NCBI GenBank assembly: GCA_963746255.1
Contig: CAVVAJ010000001.1
Location: 682,001 to 746,000, forward strand
Source: DAOVXM01 sp963746255
GTDB taxonomy: Bacteria > Chloroflexota > Anaerolineae > Anaerolineales > UBA4823
Direction of reading: 5' to 3'
Length of the DNA stretch: 64,000 nt
The position numbers and the translations under genes are program-made. The notes beneath the pieces were generated by a model, which was not told the DNA's origin, searched no databases, and saw only the letters and a program-made list of their open reading frames with translations. Positions within the stretch are counted from its first letter, which is position 1; every line of letters starts with the position of its first letter. This document shows, in pieces, positions 27,825 through 36,397 of the stretch.

Positions 27825-27977
27825 TTACTTAGAGTCTTTTTCTGAGCCATGATTAGATGAGGAGGTTGGTCGCTTTGTTGGCGGTTTTGTTTTTGGTTCG
27901 GGTCTTGTATGTGTCAGAGATTTTTCTGCATCAGCTTCGCGCATATTATTATCTTTAGGTCCTTGTTCTGACTTCAT
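27825..27977 (-). CDS. Small hydrophilic protein upstream of the DUF6338-like gene
   Basis: A 50-residue reading frame starting MKSEQGPKDNNMREADA and ending in a Lys/Pro/Ser/Thr-rich tail. It has no hydrophobic segment and is likely disordered. AGAAGGAG lies a few bases before the ATG, a strong ribosome site, and the gene ends 26 bases before the DUF6338-like start, so the two form an operon. It matches no family I recognise. Similar short charged proteins often accompany DUF6338 genes, but the partnership is inferred. Confidence 0.55.
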   Translation of the reverse strand: MKSEQGPKDNNMREADAEKSLTHTRPEPKTKPPTKRPTSSSNHGSEKDSK

Positions 27978-28177
27978 TTTTACTCCTTCTTTTGATACCC
28001 AACTGGTTGATAAGCATATTTCTTAATGCGATATTTCACTATGTCCATTCTATGTGAATCAATATTTAGGCATGCTGTGGAAAAAGTCGCACTTAGGGAT
28101 ATTACCGGTGCATGATTGGAATAATGTCATTTATTGTAATTTATCCCCAATAAATATCACAATATATGATCATATCA

Positions 28178-28330
28178 ATGAATATGGACCCAAAACTTAA
28201 CATACTTCTCGATAGAGTCCATGGAACCATGCGCCTGAAACAGTACTCCAACAAAACAGACCAAGCATCCTTGAATTGGATCAAACAATACATTCACTCC
28301 AAAAACATTTACACTGCAAAATGTTATTAA
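28178..28330 (+). pseudogene. Remnant of a tyrosine recombinase (integron/phage integrase N-terminal domain)
   Basis: A 50-codon frame beginning MNMDPKLNILLDRVHGTMRL and continuing KQYSNKTDQASLNWIKQYI. This is the SAM-like core-binding domain pattern of integrases (LLDxVRxxMRxKHYSxxTExxYxxWIKxFI). It ends at a TAA before any catalytic domain. No Arg-His-Arg-Tyr catalytic residues remain, so it is a degraded end of a mobile element. It marks the AT-rich patch from about 27.0 to 28.4 kb as acquired DNA. Confidence 0.6.
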
Positions 28331-28335
28331 TACAA

Positions 28336-28362
28336 TATCTCCCAGCCAATGGCTGGGAGATA
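28336..28362. terminator. Perfect 12-bp hairpin
   Basis: TATCTCCCAGCC (28336-28347) pairs with GGCTGGGAGATA (28351-28362) around a 3-base loop, six bases behind the integrase remnant. It could end transcription toward either side; the flanking T-run is short. Confidence 0.6.
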
Positions 28363-28410
28363 ATTTGGATTTGTACCGCGTGGTAGATCGTGAAATCGGA
28401 TGCCCTCCGG

Positions 28411-28560
28411 CTACTTATTATTGATGACTAAAGCCGCAATTACCCCGGGAACCCAACCGACAATCGTCAGTATAGAAACAATTAAGATCGAACCACATCC
28501 TTGATCAATCACCGCCAATGGGGGAAATATCACACACATCACAGCGCGCAAACAGCTCAT
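28411..28560 (-). CDS. Pmp3/YqaE (UPF0057)-family membrane peptide
   Basis: A 49-residue protein with two hydrophobic helices. It shows the family motifs: VIFPPLAVIDQGCGSILIVSI (PPLAV followed by the glycine-cysteine loop) and TIVGWVPGVIAALVI (the G-x-x-PG-x-I-H/A-A motif). Pmp3-type peptides sit in the cytoplasmic membrane and respond to salt or cold stress in several organisms. GAGGAG lies just before the ATG. The next gene on this strand is the phosphatase-type gene at 28711-29679, read before this one; they are separated by 150 bases. Confidence 0.8.
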   Translation of the reverse strand: MSCLRAVMCVIFPPLAVIDQGCGSILIVSILTIVGWVPGVIAALVINNK

Positions 28561-28710
28561 TGATAATCTCCTCAAAATATAATACCGTTATTCGCTCGTT
28601 TAATATAATCTACGCAGTTCGGGTCAAAAAGTCGCGAAAAAGGTATGGTATGGATCGCAATTAAAATACCACAGAATTTCGCGATCTCAGCGTGTAAAGA
28701 TGAACTGCTG

Positions 28711-29679
28711 TTACAAGAGGACGGGGACCAAACGTGTAAGTACAGCTGAATGGTCTGAGTGAGGGGTAGTTTTTGCAGAAATGTGACGAGTCTGCATGAT
28801 TCTCCACGGCAGCGAGCCATTTTTCAAAAAGATATAGTCCAGCCGCCTTCGCGACCAGATAATTTTCCCAGGCCCTCGTAATAAATGGGTAGCTGCGGGC
28901 CCGGCGGGATTGAGATGACGATATGTATCCATCCAGCGGCTGCGGAACGAACGCATCCGTGTGGTGCGCTCACAAGCATTGAAATCGCCACCGACTACCG
29001 CTGTACGACCGGAAGTGACCTCATTAACCCAACTTTGGAGATGGCCGATCTGGCGGCTGTTTTGACGGGGTCCTAAACCTAGATGGGCTGAAAATACAGG
29101 CAGGTACCCACAGGGTGTGGCGATCTCGACACCGAGCACCATCCGCCGGGTAAAGGGGTTCTTAGCTTCACTAAGCTGCCGGACATAACTAGCCCCTAAA
29201 GGGAACCGGCTGAAGACAGCTAGCCCTTCTTCGAAACCACTCTCTGCATGGCCGTTCGCCCGGGTATAGACATAAGCCATGCCTAAGCGCTGCGCCAACC
29301 AGCTCTCCGCGGAAAACTCTGCCGTGCGAGCCACTTCCTGCACGAGCAGCACATCGGCTTGCTCTTCCTCTACTAACTGGGCAAAAGCCTCCAGGCGAGC
29401 TGGAAGTGATCGAAATCGCGGCCAATCGTGCCACAGATTAGCACTAATTATGGTTAACTGGTCGCACCTTCGTTCACTGGATATGGAAGGGTGGCGCTGC
29501 ATCAGCATCCAGCGGGTTGGTTCAGCCACCGCCAAGATTCTCTTCAGCCCGGAGAACGCATGCCTTAATAGCGGAAAGGAGGTCATCCTTCGCCCAACAC
29601 TGCGGAGGGTTTGAAGCCCTTTTTGAGTTGAAGCAGCGTAATTGGGGATTGGTATTTTTTCTAATGTCTTTGATGGCAT
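28711..29679 (-). CDS. Endonuclease/exonuclease/phosphatase (EEP)-family protein
   Basis: A 322-residue protein. After about 75 variable residues comes the EEP fold: IISANLWHDW (first strand), LLVQEVA (metal-binding Glu), GGDFNACERT (Asp/Asn pair) and HSDHSAVL (catalytic His) near the end. Members cleave phosphodiesters in DNA, lipids or nucleotides; sequence alone does not say which. The N-terminus is basic, without a clear signal peptide. It diverges from the hydrolase gene at 29929. Confidence 0.82.
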   Translation of the reverse strand: MPSKTLEKIPIPNYAASTQKGLQTLRSVGRRMTSFPLLRHAFSGLKRILAVAEPTRWMLMQRHPSISSERRCDQLTIISANLWHDWPRFRSLPARLEAFAQLVEEEQADVLLVQEVARTAEFSAESWLAQRLGMAYVYTRANGHAESGFEEGLAVFSRFPLGASYVRQLSEAKNPFTRRMVLGVEIATPCGYLPVFSAHLGLGPRQNSRQIGHLQSWVNEVTSGRTAVVGGDFNACERTTRMRSFRSRWMDTYRHLNPAGPAATHLLRGPGKIIWSRRRLDYIFLKNGSLPWRIMQTRHISAKTTPHSDHSAVLTRLVPVLL

Positions 29680-29928
29680 ATGAAGTAACTAGTCGATGCA
29701 ATACGGCGGATTATACTTCGCGGAGGACTAGCAAGAAGGGTTTCTCATCAAGCGTTAACTGACCCCTTGTGTACTAGCATAAAACGTACCATATTTGATC
29801 CAACTCATCGAGGTTAATCACAGGCACAAAAGTGAGTACAATCCTATTCGGATCCTCATATGCAGCCAATATCCAACACATTGACAAATCGGACGAAGCG
29901 ATAGTCCAATAAATCGATCACTGGTAAA

Positions 29929-30903
29929 ATGACCAACGTGGGGAAAAAATCCATGAGTCTCATTCGCCATCTGCCACGTATGGATCGGGTCGTGAAGCGC
30001 GACGCTGTACTCATCGATAATCTGAAAATCGGTTACTACCTGTATGAATACAATCCAGGGGATCGCCATCCCCCAAGCTATACCACTGCAACGAACATAA
30101 TCAACGTGTACCTACCCGGGCACGGCCAGCGAGCAACCACTGCAAAGCAGCTGCTTTCTAGTCTGGCCCAGCAGAATCGCGGCCAACTCACTTGGTCGAT
30201 CGATATTGATCCAGCGCCTGGTGGGTCAACAACCAAGGTGAGGGCACTCGTCAAGATCATTGAGCAAATGATCGCGAAACACTACCCATCCGACTTAAGA
30301 AACTCCGTCAAAATACGGCTCTATGGCTGGTCGCAGGGTGGTTCAGAAGCTATGCTGGCGGCGGCTTTGGCACCCAAGCGGATACCAAGCATCGCGTGCT
30401 TGTGTTCAACCGGATTGGTTGAAAGGAGCGTCGGCAATTTAGTCACCCAATTCACTTACGAATGCGCGCGGATACTAACCGACGCCACTATGCGCAGAAA
30501 TGTTTCATTATCCCGGGCAATCCGGTTCGGAGTAGACATCATGATAGGGATAGTGAAGGACATCGTATCTACACGTTCAGTGACGTGCGCCTGGGAGGAC
30601 CTAAACGATGCCGCTCGCCAGGTATGCGGAGCGCACTATGATTACAGCGGGGATGTCCTACTGGTATTTGCCGAGAACGATACCGTCATCCGCTGGGGAG
30701 ACGTCTTCCCAGGATGCAAGAGTCCCGGGGACGTGCAGACAATATTGCCAGAATACCGGCAGAAATACTTCCCACAAGTTAGGAACTTGAAAGTAGAAAT
30801 TTTGCCCGGAAACCATATAGCACCCGAAGCGGATGCCGATAGGTATATCCAAACGGCATGTAAGGTGCAGGAGTCTCTTTATTGCACCACGGTATCGGAT
30901 TGA
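29929..30903 (+). CDS. Alpha/beta-hydrolase-like protein
   Basis: A 324-residue protein (316 if it starts at the ATG at 29953, which has a GGGGA element eight bases before it). A nucleophile elbow GWSQGG is at about residue 133, an aspartate in FAENDTVI and a histidine in PGNHIAPE complete a Ser-Asp-His triad, and VYLPGHGQ has the oxyanion-type loop. Overall similarity to known subfamilies is low. The substrate is unknown. The P-loop gene follows after 18 bases, so they are probably one operon. Confidence 0.65.
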   Translation: MTNVGKKSMSLIRHLPRMDRVVKRDAVLIDNLKIGYYLYEYNPGDRHPPSYTTATNIINVYLPGHGQRATTAKQLLSSLAQQNRGQLTWSIDIDPAPGGSTTKVRALVKIIEQMIAKHYPSDLRNSVKIRLYGWSQGGSEAMLAAALAPKRIPSIACLCSTGLVERSVGNLVTQFTYECARILTDATMRRNVSLSRAIRFGVDIMIGIVKDIVSTRSVTCAWEDLNDAARQVCGAHYDYSGDVLLVFAENDTVIRWGDVFPGCKSPGDVQTILPEYRQKYFPQVRNLKVEILPGNHIAPEADADRYIQTACKVQESLYCTTVSD

Positions 30904-30921
30904 CAAGAGCAGGAGAAAAAA

Positions 30922-31675
30922 GTGACAGAGCTTAATATATTGCCTGTACTGATCTTGATCGGCAGGCCAGCATCCGGAAAAAGTGAGATTATTGATTACC
31001 TGCAGAAGATGGGAGATGTAGAACGGAGGGACAAGTTCAATCTCGGCGAGCTCGAGGTGATCGATGATTTCCCCATGCTGTGGACCTGGTTTGAAGAAGA
31101 TACCATCTTGAGTAAGCGCTTAGATCAGCCACGCCTGCACACCGACGAACAGGGCTACTTCAAGTACAGCTACCAGTGGGATTTGTTGATCGAGAGGTTA
31201 GACCTAGAATACTACAAACGGCTCAGAGATGAAATCGGACTTGCACCAATCCCAGACAATTGTAATCGAGTTCTCGCGCGGCAGCCAGCATGGTGGCTAC
31301 CAGCGGGCCCTGTCCCGTTTTTCAAGTGAACTGCTCCAGGATGCAGTGATCCTATACGTCGCCGTCTCATATGAAGAATCCCTGCGAAAGAACCGGGCGC
31401 GCTATAACCCCGCACGCCCAGAGAGCATACTAGAGCATGGCGTCCCGGATGAGAAGCTTGAATTCTTGTACCGCGAGGACGATTGGCAATCACTAACTCA
31501 CGATGACCCTACAACCGTATATATAAACTCTATCGATGTCCCCTATGTAGTCTTCGAAAACGAAGATGATGTCACTAGCGGTCAGATCGAGCAACTAGAT
31601 CAGCGGCTAACCATACGGTTAGGCAACCTTTTCCGGCTTTATAGGGACCGGTCCAATCTAACCACAACACGCTAA
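30922..31675 (+). pseudogene. P-loop kinase-like protein, frameshifted near 31235-31245
   Basis: Two overlapping frames make one ~250-residue protein. The first has a clear Walker A, GRPASGKS, near the N-terminus and LHTDEQGYFKYSYQWDLLIERLDLEYYKRLRD. The second continues with TIVIEFSRGSQHGGYQRAL and an arginine-rich end. Skipping one base near GGA-CTT-G-CAC joins them. The family looks like nucleotide/amino-kinase-type P-loop proteins of unknown substrate. GTG at 30922 is the start, with AGGAG upstream. No stop sits at the shift, and the first frame runs 27 codons past it, so this is not a programmed shift at a stop. Read error or recent mutation are both possible. Confidence 0.6.
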
Positions 31676-31804
31676 CCGCCTCCCCCCGATGGGTTAAATA
31701 GGGGGGATTGGAGGGGGAAATGTCGTAATAACCATTGCATCGTGCTCAAAAGCTCGTTATGATAATAACGAACATCCAAGATGAATTTATTTTGGAGAGC
31801 CGCG

Positions 31805-32011
31805 ATGCCAACTATGTTTATCCCCCTCAAGACCAACTTGACAGAGATCGAATACCAGATCGTCAGGCGTTATGCAGAAGAAAAAGGCTGGGGCGCAGAG
31901 GGGCTCACTACAGCACTTAGGCTGATTATCCGGGAATGGGACCTGATCCGCAGCCAGCCGAGAACAATAATTGCTGGAGCTGAAGATACACCTGCAGTTC
32001 ACGATGAGTAA
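31805..32011 (+). CDS. Small helical protein, ribbon-helix-helix-like
   Basis: A 68-residue protein beginning MPTMFIPLKTNLTEIEYQIV, then RRYAEEKGWGAEGLTTALRL. A short beta-like start followed by two helices and a basic region recalls CopG/Arc-type ribbon-helix-helix DNA-binding proteins, but the match is loose. GGAG at 31794-31797 lies seven bases before the ATG at 31805; the frame also opens at 31781. It follows a 7-bp hairpin (31681-31707). No toxin partner is evident beside it. Confidence 0.45.
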   Translation: MPTMFIPLKTNLTEIEYQIVRRYAEEKGWGAEGLTTALRLIIREWDLIRSQPRTIIAGAEDTPAVHDE

Positions 32012-32304
32012 TGGAGCATGCTTTGAGCCGGCTGGGAATAAACCATGTGGGACGCGGGGTTCTCCACCCAATTCTCATTGTCGTAGCCTGCTCCATGAAG
32101 GAACAATTTACATTGTGCAAACAAGAAATCAATCCTTAATTTCGTATCCCATACCATGTAGTGGCAGTCAATCAAAAATATAACTAAAATCCTTGGTAAA
32201 GTTAACTTACTATCCAACTTACCGTACCGCGGTGGAACCCCTCGTTAGATTCTGACGTCTATTCTGTATGGCACAGACTACGGGGAAGGAGAAACGACAA
32301 AAAT

Positions 32305-32727
32305 ATGAGACCTTTCTACACTTTTTTACTACTCCTAATAAGCCTGCTAATTTGGAATGCATGTGATTTCAATAAGCAAGCTGTAACGGAGGACCCGCTT
32401 GATGGGACATCCTGGGCGCTCTATGCTTTTCGCAAATCATCCCCGATTGAGGGTACTGAGTTCACGGCGAGTTTCGAAGCGGGACAGGTTAGTGGGAGCG
32501 GTGGTTGCAACTAGTATGGAGGCAGCTACGCAGTCGATGGTAATCGTCTCACCATAAGTGAGCTTTTCTCGACGGAAATGGCTTGTCTTGAACCGGGTGG
32601 ATTGATGGAACAAGAGGCTTATCTACTTGATTTTTTGGGCAGCGCGCGGACATACTCGACCGATGCTAGGCGCTAACTTATCTTTCGGTCAGATGGTGAG
32701 GCGCTGACATTTGATATCAAGCAGTAG
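32305..32727 (+). pseudogene. META/HslJ-domain lipoprotein with two in-frame stops
   Basis: Codons from 32305 to a TAG at 32725 read as a META-domain lipoprotein: a signal with LIWNAC at the lipobox, then LDGTSWALYAF, FEAGQVSGSGGCN, YGGSYAVDG, LTISELFSTEMACLEPG, YLLDFLGSARTYS and a final GEALTFDI. The GGCN-x-YGG motif is broken by a TAG (32512-32514), and a TAA follows at 32674-32676. Two stops in one short gene make real decay more likely here than read error. META domains in HslJ-type outer-surface proteins affect antibiotic or heat resistance in some bacteria. Confidence 0.7.
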
Positions 32728-33062
32728 AATGCTTATGCAGTCGAATAGGCCGATAGCAATTAGACTTTTATGGATTATGAATTAGGTGAACCGTTAACTC
32801 AGCCGTGCGGAGGTGATCAAGATTAACGCAACTTATTTATGTACCTTTCGCCAATAGGGGATTTGAAAGCTCCTTTTGCTTCGATCTATGTTTGCGAGAT
32901 GGTGAGACCGAGCCAATTTCAGAGAAGTATTGCACTCGAAGGGCTAAGTATTAATTTTTGGGTTGAAAACCTAGTAAATAATCAGCATTGTTCGCCAAAC
33001 TGGGGCTATAATAAGGTTTAAGAGTACCTAAAACGTCCAAATACTATCTACAGGAAATCGGT

Positions 33063-33515
33063 ATGGCAACCCCTAAACCTCTCACGCGAAAAAGTAGACT
33101 CCTGCTCGGTTTGCTCCAGCTGTTTATTGCCATCAGCGGTATTGCGGGGGGCTTTGGATTAGTGCTTGAGCCCAGCGGTGCAAATATCGGCATCACTACT
33201 GTGCAGCTGGCCCGCTCGCCATTTCAAGACTACCTAGTACCGGGTCTCACACTGTTATTTGTTATTGGCGTTGGCAACTTGATCGCCAGCGCGTCTTCCT
33301 TTCTGCGCTATCGCTATACCGGTGAGCTCGGTGTCTTCTTTGGTGGTTTCCTAGCCTTTTGGATCATCGTGCAGGTAGTCTGGTTGGGATTAGTTAGCTG
33401 GCTGCAGCCATTCTATTTCCTGCTTGGCTGCGGTGAACTACTGCTCGGCTGGCGCATTAGAAAGAGCCAGCCACCACAAACCCCGAACGACAATAACGGA
33501 CAAAACCTACCATAA
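33063..33515 (+). CDS. Membrane protein of unknown function (4 segments)
   Basis: A 150-residue protein with a basic N-terminus and four hydrophobic segments (about residues 15-37, 58-80, 90-108, 113-128), ending in a hydrophilic Gln/Asn-rich tail. It resembles no named family that I can identify. It is the first gene of a plus-strand run of small membrane and SH3 proteins (33063-34429). The 335 bases upstream show no supported gene. Confidence 0.6.
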   Translation: MATPKPLTRKSRLLLGLLQLFIAISGIAGGFGLVLEPSGANIGITTVQLARSPFQDYLVPGLTLLFVIGVGNLIASASSFLRYRYTGELGVFFGGFLAFWIIVQVVWLGLVSWLQPFYFLLGCGELLLGWRIRKSQPPQTPNDNNGQNLP

Positions 33516-33572
33516 CTTAACCCGAGCTGTGCCGGCTTCTCAACGAACATACCTTACTTCTTCAACACGATA

Positions 33573-34064
33573 ATGGCCAACTCTGATTCCAACGTACCGA
33601 AAAATATCACTGGACTGCTGTTTAGCCTGATATTTGTCGGGACAGGTGCAATGATTCTGCTTGGAGCGGTTGATGTCATCCACCTTGACCCAGAAGGTCT
33701 GCGAGCCCCACGTTGGGTGATCGGTTCGGTAGGTGCTGCCTTTTTCCTGATTGGATTGTATATGCTGGTGATGGCGATTGCGACCGCACTGCTCGGTCCC
33801 GGTGGAGCGATGCCTTGGCTGCAAACGATGCTCATGGGTGGCTTTCTGATCGCATTCCTCCTGCCGTTTCATTGGGTGGCCTTCGGAAGCGGTGAACGAG
33901 AGTTTTCGCAGAGCATCTCGATTCCTTTCCTATCATTTAGCAACGGTGGCTCAGAGGTGATGGGACGCTGCGCGTTTGGCGGTTTCGCTGTGCTTATTGA
34001 CCTGGCTCTGATTATTGGGGGAATCAGTTGGGTCATGCGCCAACTTTCCAACCGGACGAATTAG
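33573..34064 (+). CDS. Membrane protein of unknown function
   Basis: A 163-residue protein with four hydrophobic segments (about 13-33, 50-72, 83-103 and 136-155), and a glycine-rich extracytoplasmic stretch GRCAFGGFAVLID before the last one. No catalytic motif is visible. It starts 57 bases after the preceding membrane protein and its end overlaps the possible start of the SH3-type gene in another frame, suggesting co-transcription. Confidence 0.6.
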   Translation: MANSDSNVPKNITGLLFSLIFVGTGAMILLGAVDVIHLDPEGLRAPRWVIGSVGAAFFLIGLYMLVMAIATALLGPGGAMPWLQTMLMGGFLIAFLLPFHWVAFGSGEREFSQSISIPFLSFSNGGSEVMGRCAFGGFAVLIDLALIIGGISWVMRQLSNRTN

Positions 34065-34429
34065 AATGGCTTTCCCAAGGCAATGGTTTTGTAATGTACT
34101 ATTCAGCTCATACAGCACACCAACCTGATACAGATATAAAGCTGCATCTAAAAGCTGGCGACAGGCTAAAGTGGAGTGAACGTCCCACACTCTATGCAGG
34201 GTGGATTTGGTGTACAGCAAGCACAGGCGAGACTGGCTGGGTACCAGAGAAATGGCTAGAATTTGAAGGCGCTACCTGCCTGCTGTTGAAGGATTACGAT
34301 TCCACTGAGTTAACGATTAAACCAGGTGACATATTACAGGGGATCTTCACTGAGAGCGGTTGGCTGTATGCTGTCAACCAGCAGAACATTAAGGGTTGGG
34401 TGCCTTTAGAATGTGTTGAGGGTCCTTAG
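34028..34429 (+). CDS. Tandem SH3-like domain protein
   Basis: A protein of 111-133 residues with two bacterial SH3-type repeats. The first reads LHLKAGDRLKWSERPTLYAGW and TGETGWVPEKWL; the second reads LTIKPGDILQGIFTESGW and KGWVPLECVE. The W-V-P segment closing each repeat is typical. The TTG at 34028 overlaps the end of the upstream gene; the ATG at 34094 is the alternative and would still keep both repeats. No signal peptide is seen, so a cytoplasmic scaffold role is possible. Confidence 0.65.
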   Translation: MGHAPTFQPDELEWLSQGNGFVMYYSAHTAHQPDTDIKLHLKAGDRLKWSERPTLYAGWIWCTASTGETGWVPEKWLEFEGATCLLLKDYDSTELTIKPGDILQGIFTESGWLYAVNQQNIKGWVPLECVEGP

Positions 34430-34454
34430 ATGTTTTTTCACGGCGAATAGCACC

Positions 34455-35247
34455 ATGAAGACAAAGCAGACCTACCAACTAGAGAAAATACCGAAAATTC
34501 GGCGCTTCGCGGTGGACGCTGGCCATTTAAGTAGGCACCGGCATATCATCCATGCGCTGCTCGAAGTCGACGTAACCACTCCCCGCCGGCAAATCCGGGA
34601 TTACAAAAACCGGCATGGTGAAGGGCTTTCATTTACCGCGTACCTCATCCACTGCCTGGGAGCGGCGATCCAATCCAACCCTCACGTACATGCCTACCGA
34701 GACTGGCGCAACCGGTTGGTGATCTTTGATGATATCACTATCAACACGATGATCGAGACGACATTAGAAGGTCACCAAGTGCCCATGCCGCACATTTTTG
34801 AATCCGTAAACCGGAAATCCTTGTTGGAGCTCCACCAAGAGATCCGCTCCGCCAGCGCATCGCCACAAAACAGCCTCCGAAGCGCGCTTTATGAGCTGGT
34901 TCCTAGCTCTACCCGGGTTCTTCAGACGTACTTTCTACTGGTTTGTGATGCGCAATCCGACGGCATTCCGCAGCTATTCTAGTTCGGTAATGGTTACCTC
35001 GGTCGGGATGTTCGGGAAACGCGGCGGATGGGGGATCCCGGCGGCGAATTTCACGCTGACCGTCACAGTCGGAGGGATCACCGAGAAACCGCGCGTGGTT
35101 GATAAGGAGATCGTGATCCGTGAAGTGCTGGATATCACGATAAGTTTAGACCATGATATCGTCGATGGTGCGCCGATGGCAAGGTTTGCAGACTACTTCC
35201 GCCAGCTGCTGGAAAGCGGTTACGGTTTGAAGGGCTTGCTCGAATAA
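34455..35247 (+). pseudogene. 2-oxoacid dehydrogenase acyltransferase (E2 catalytic)-like protein, frameshifted near 34890
   Basis: Two frames join to a ~264-residue stand-alone catalytic domain of the E2/chloramphenicol acetyltransferase fold. The first has LLEVDVTTPRRQIRDYK and the HCLGAAIQSNPHVHAYR core; the second has VTSVGMFG and SLDHDIVDGAPMARF, the HxxxDG catalytic motif. The ATG at 34455 is chosen over the frame's first ATG because homologues begin near MKTKQTYQLEKIP. No lipoyl or peripheral subunit-binding domain is present, so a free acyltransferase is implied. One extra base near 34885-34895 breaks the frame. Confidence 0.65.
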
Positions 35248-35455
35248 AGAGAGCTGTTAGCAGAAAAGCCTCTGAGGGGAAACAGAAGTTTATAATCAAG
35301 ATTTCCCACCAGATAATTGGTTAACTTTGGCAATTTACCCCATCAGAAACGAATGCGGATTTGGTACAACATATACGGAGATTGCACCCCTGGTAATTTG
35401 ATATAATAACGTTCAGGTATATGCACAGCCAAACAAGATTTCGGAGGTAATAATT

Positions 35456-35923
35456 ATGAGAAGAGCTGCACGTAGAGGTGGTCGCCGGACCGCACGTCGT
35501 ACGACCCGGCGTGTTATGCGGCGCCGTATGCGACGACGGGTTATGGTAGGCGGTATGGTGCTCTTAGCAGTCGGCGGGACAGCTGCCGCGATCAAACTAA
35601 GCCAGAAAGACGCCCAGCGAATTGAAGAACATACCGGGACTTCAGTTGAAGAGCTCAGCGACGAAGAACTGACCGCATCAATGAATGAACTCGGGATTCA
35701 ATCCGCAGCACTCACCCCCGAGGATAAAGCCGCTTTAGCAAACCAACCACCCCTTGAAGATGATCAACCAGGTACTACTGCTCAAGCACCAGCCCCAAGT
35801 ACTAGTACGAGCGCCGATCCTGACTACCTGTCAGAACTCAAGCAGTTAGCGGAACTCAACCAACAAGGTATCATCACTGATGAAGAATTTGAAGCCAAGA
35901 AGAAACAGTTGTTAGGACTGTAA
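35456..35923 (+). CDS. SHOCT-domain protein with Arg-rich N-terminus
   Basis: A 155-residue protein. The first 30 residues contain 16 arginines, mostly in pairs or triplets (MRRAARRGGRRTARRTTRR), then one hydrophobic segment (VGGMVLLAVGGTAAAI), an acidic/proline-rich linker, and a C-terminal SHOCT domain (SELKQLAELNQQGIITDEEFEAKKKQLL). SHOCT domains are short helical modules at protein ends. The arginine-rich cytoplasmic tail could bind nucleic acid or lipid phosphates. GGAGG sits before the ATG, and a strong terminator follows, so it is a single-gene unit. Confidence 0.8.
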   Translation: MRRAARRGGRRTARRTTRRVMRRRMRRRVMVGGMVLLAVGGTAAAIKLSQKDAQRIEEHTGTSVEELSDEELTASMNELGIQSAALTPEDKAALANQPPLEDDQPGTTAQAPAPSTSTSADPDYLSELKQLAELNQQGIITDEEFEAKKKQLLGL

Positions 35924-35950
35924 ATCAGCAGAAGTCAATTTGGAACTCCA

Positions 35951-35983
35951 CAACCGTGCTTGGTGGTTCACCAAGCACGGTTG
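35951..35983. terminator. Strong hairpin behind the SHOCT gene
   Basis: A perfect 15-bp stem: CAACCGTGCTTGGTG (35951-35965) with CACCAAGCACGGTTG (35969-35983), loop of 3 bases, then CTTATTT. It ends the SHOCT gene and possibly the small minus-strand genes behind it. Confidence 0.85.
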
Positions 35984-36026
35984 CTTATTTAAAGTCAGTA
36001 AATAGTCCACCCATCCAAGATCTTGC

Positions 36027-36161
36027 CTAGGAACAGTCGTTAGCTGGTCCAAAAGCTGGGATTACCCCCGCGAGCACTACCGCAACAGTTGTCAGCACCG
36101 CCAATACACTACTGCTGCTTGTAGCAATTGTCAACAATCGGATCCTATCTTTTGTTTTCAT
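36027..36161 (-). CDS. Small membrane peptide (44 residues)
   Basis: A frame beginning MKTKDRIRLLTIATSSSS and continuing with one long hydrophobic segment (VLAVLTTVAVVLAGVIPAFG) to GPANDCS. GGAGAA lies before the ATG. It looks like a real small single-pass peptide, but I know no family. It is in line with the small gene at 36224-36397 on the same strand. Confidence 0.5.
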   Translation of the reverse strand: MKTKDRIRLLTIATSSSSVLAVLTTVAVVLAGVIPAFGPANDCS

Positions 36162-36223
36162 AATTTTCTCCATATTACGGACAACAATGACGGGATTCAA
36201 CTGTCAATTTGCTCAGTCTGAGT

Positions 36224-36397
36224 CTAATCAGGGGGTTTATTCCGTCTCTGCATGTATCGAGTAACAATGCCATATCCGATGAAAATCAACCCCAAAGCTA
36301 CAACCCATGGGTAGCGAAACACTAAACCCAGCATAACTATGGCAAGGCCCAACACAAATGATGATGTTGTGTCATCTCGGGTCCGATCAACTCGCAT
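36224..36397 (-). CDS. Small membrane protein (57 residues)
   Basis: A frame beginning MRVDRTRDDTTSSFVLGLAI with two hydrophobic segments (FVLGLAIVMLGLVF; VVALGLIFIGYGIV) and a basic tail. GGAGGG lies three bases before the ATG. It resembles short DUF-type membrane proteins but no family is certain. The 315 bases beyond it (36398-36712) hold only an unconfirmed fragment. Confidence 0.5.
   Translation of the reverse strand: MRVDRTRDDTTSSFVLGLAIVMLGLVFRYPWVVALGLIFIGYGIVTRYMQRRNKPPD

Noticed and set aside
32011..32096. Inverted ATGGAGCA/TGCTCCAT pair around 70 bases
   Set aside because: Arms of 8 bases with a long loop are common by chance; no gene or other signal is tied to it.
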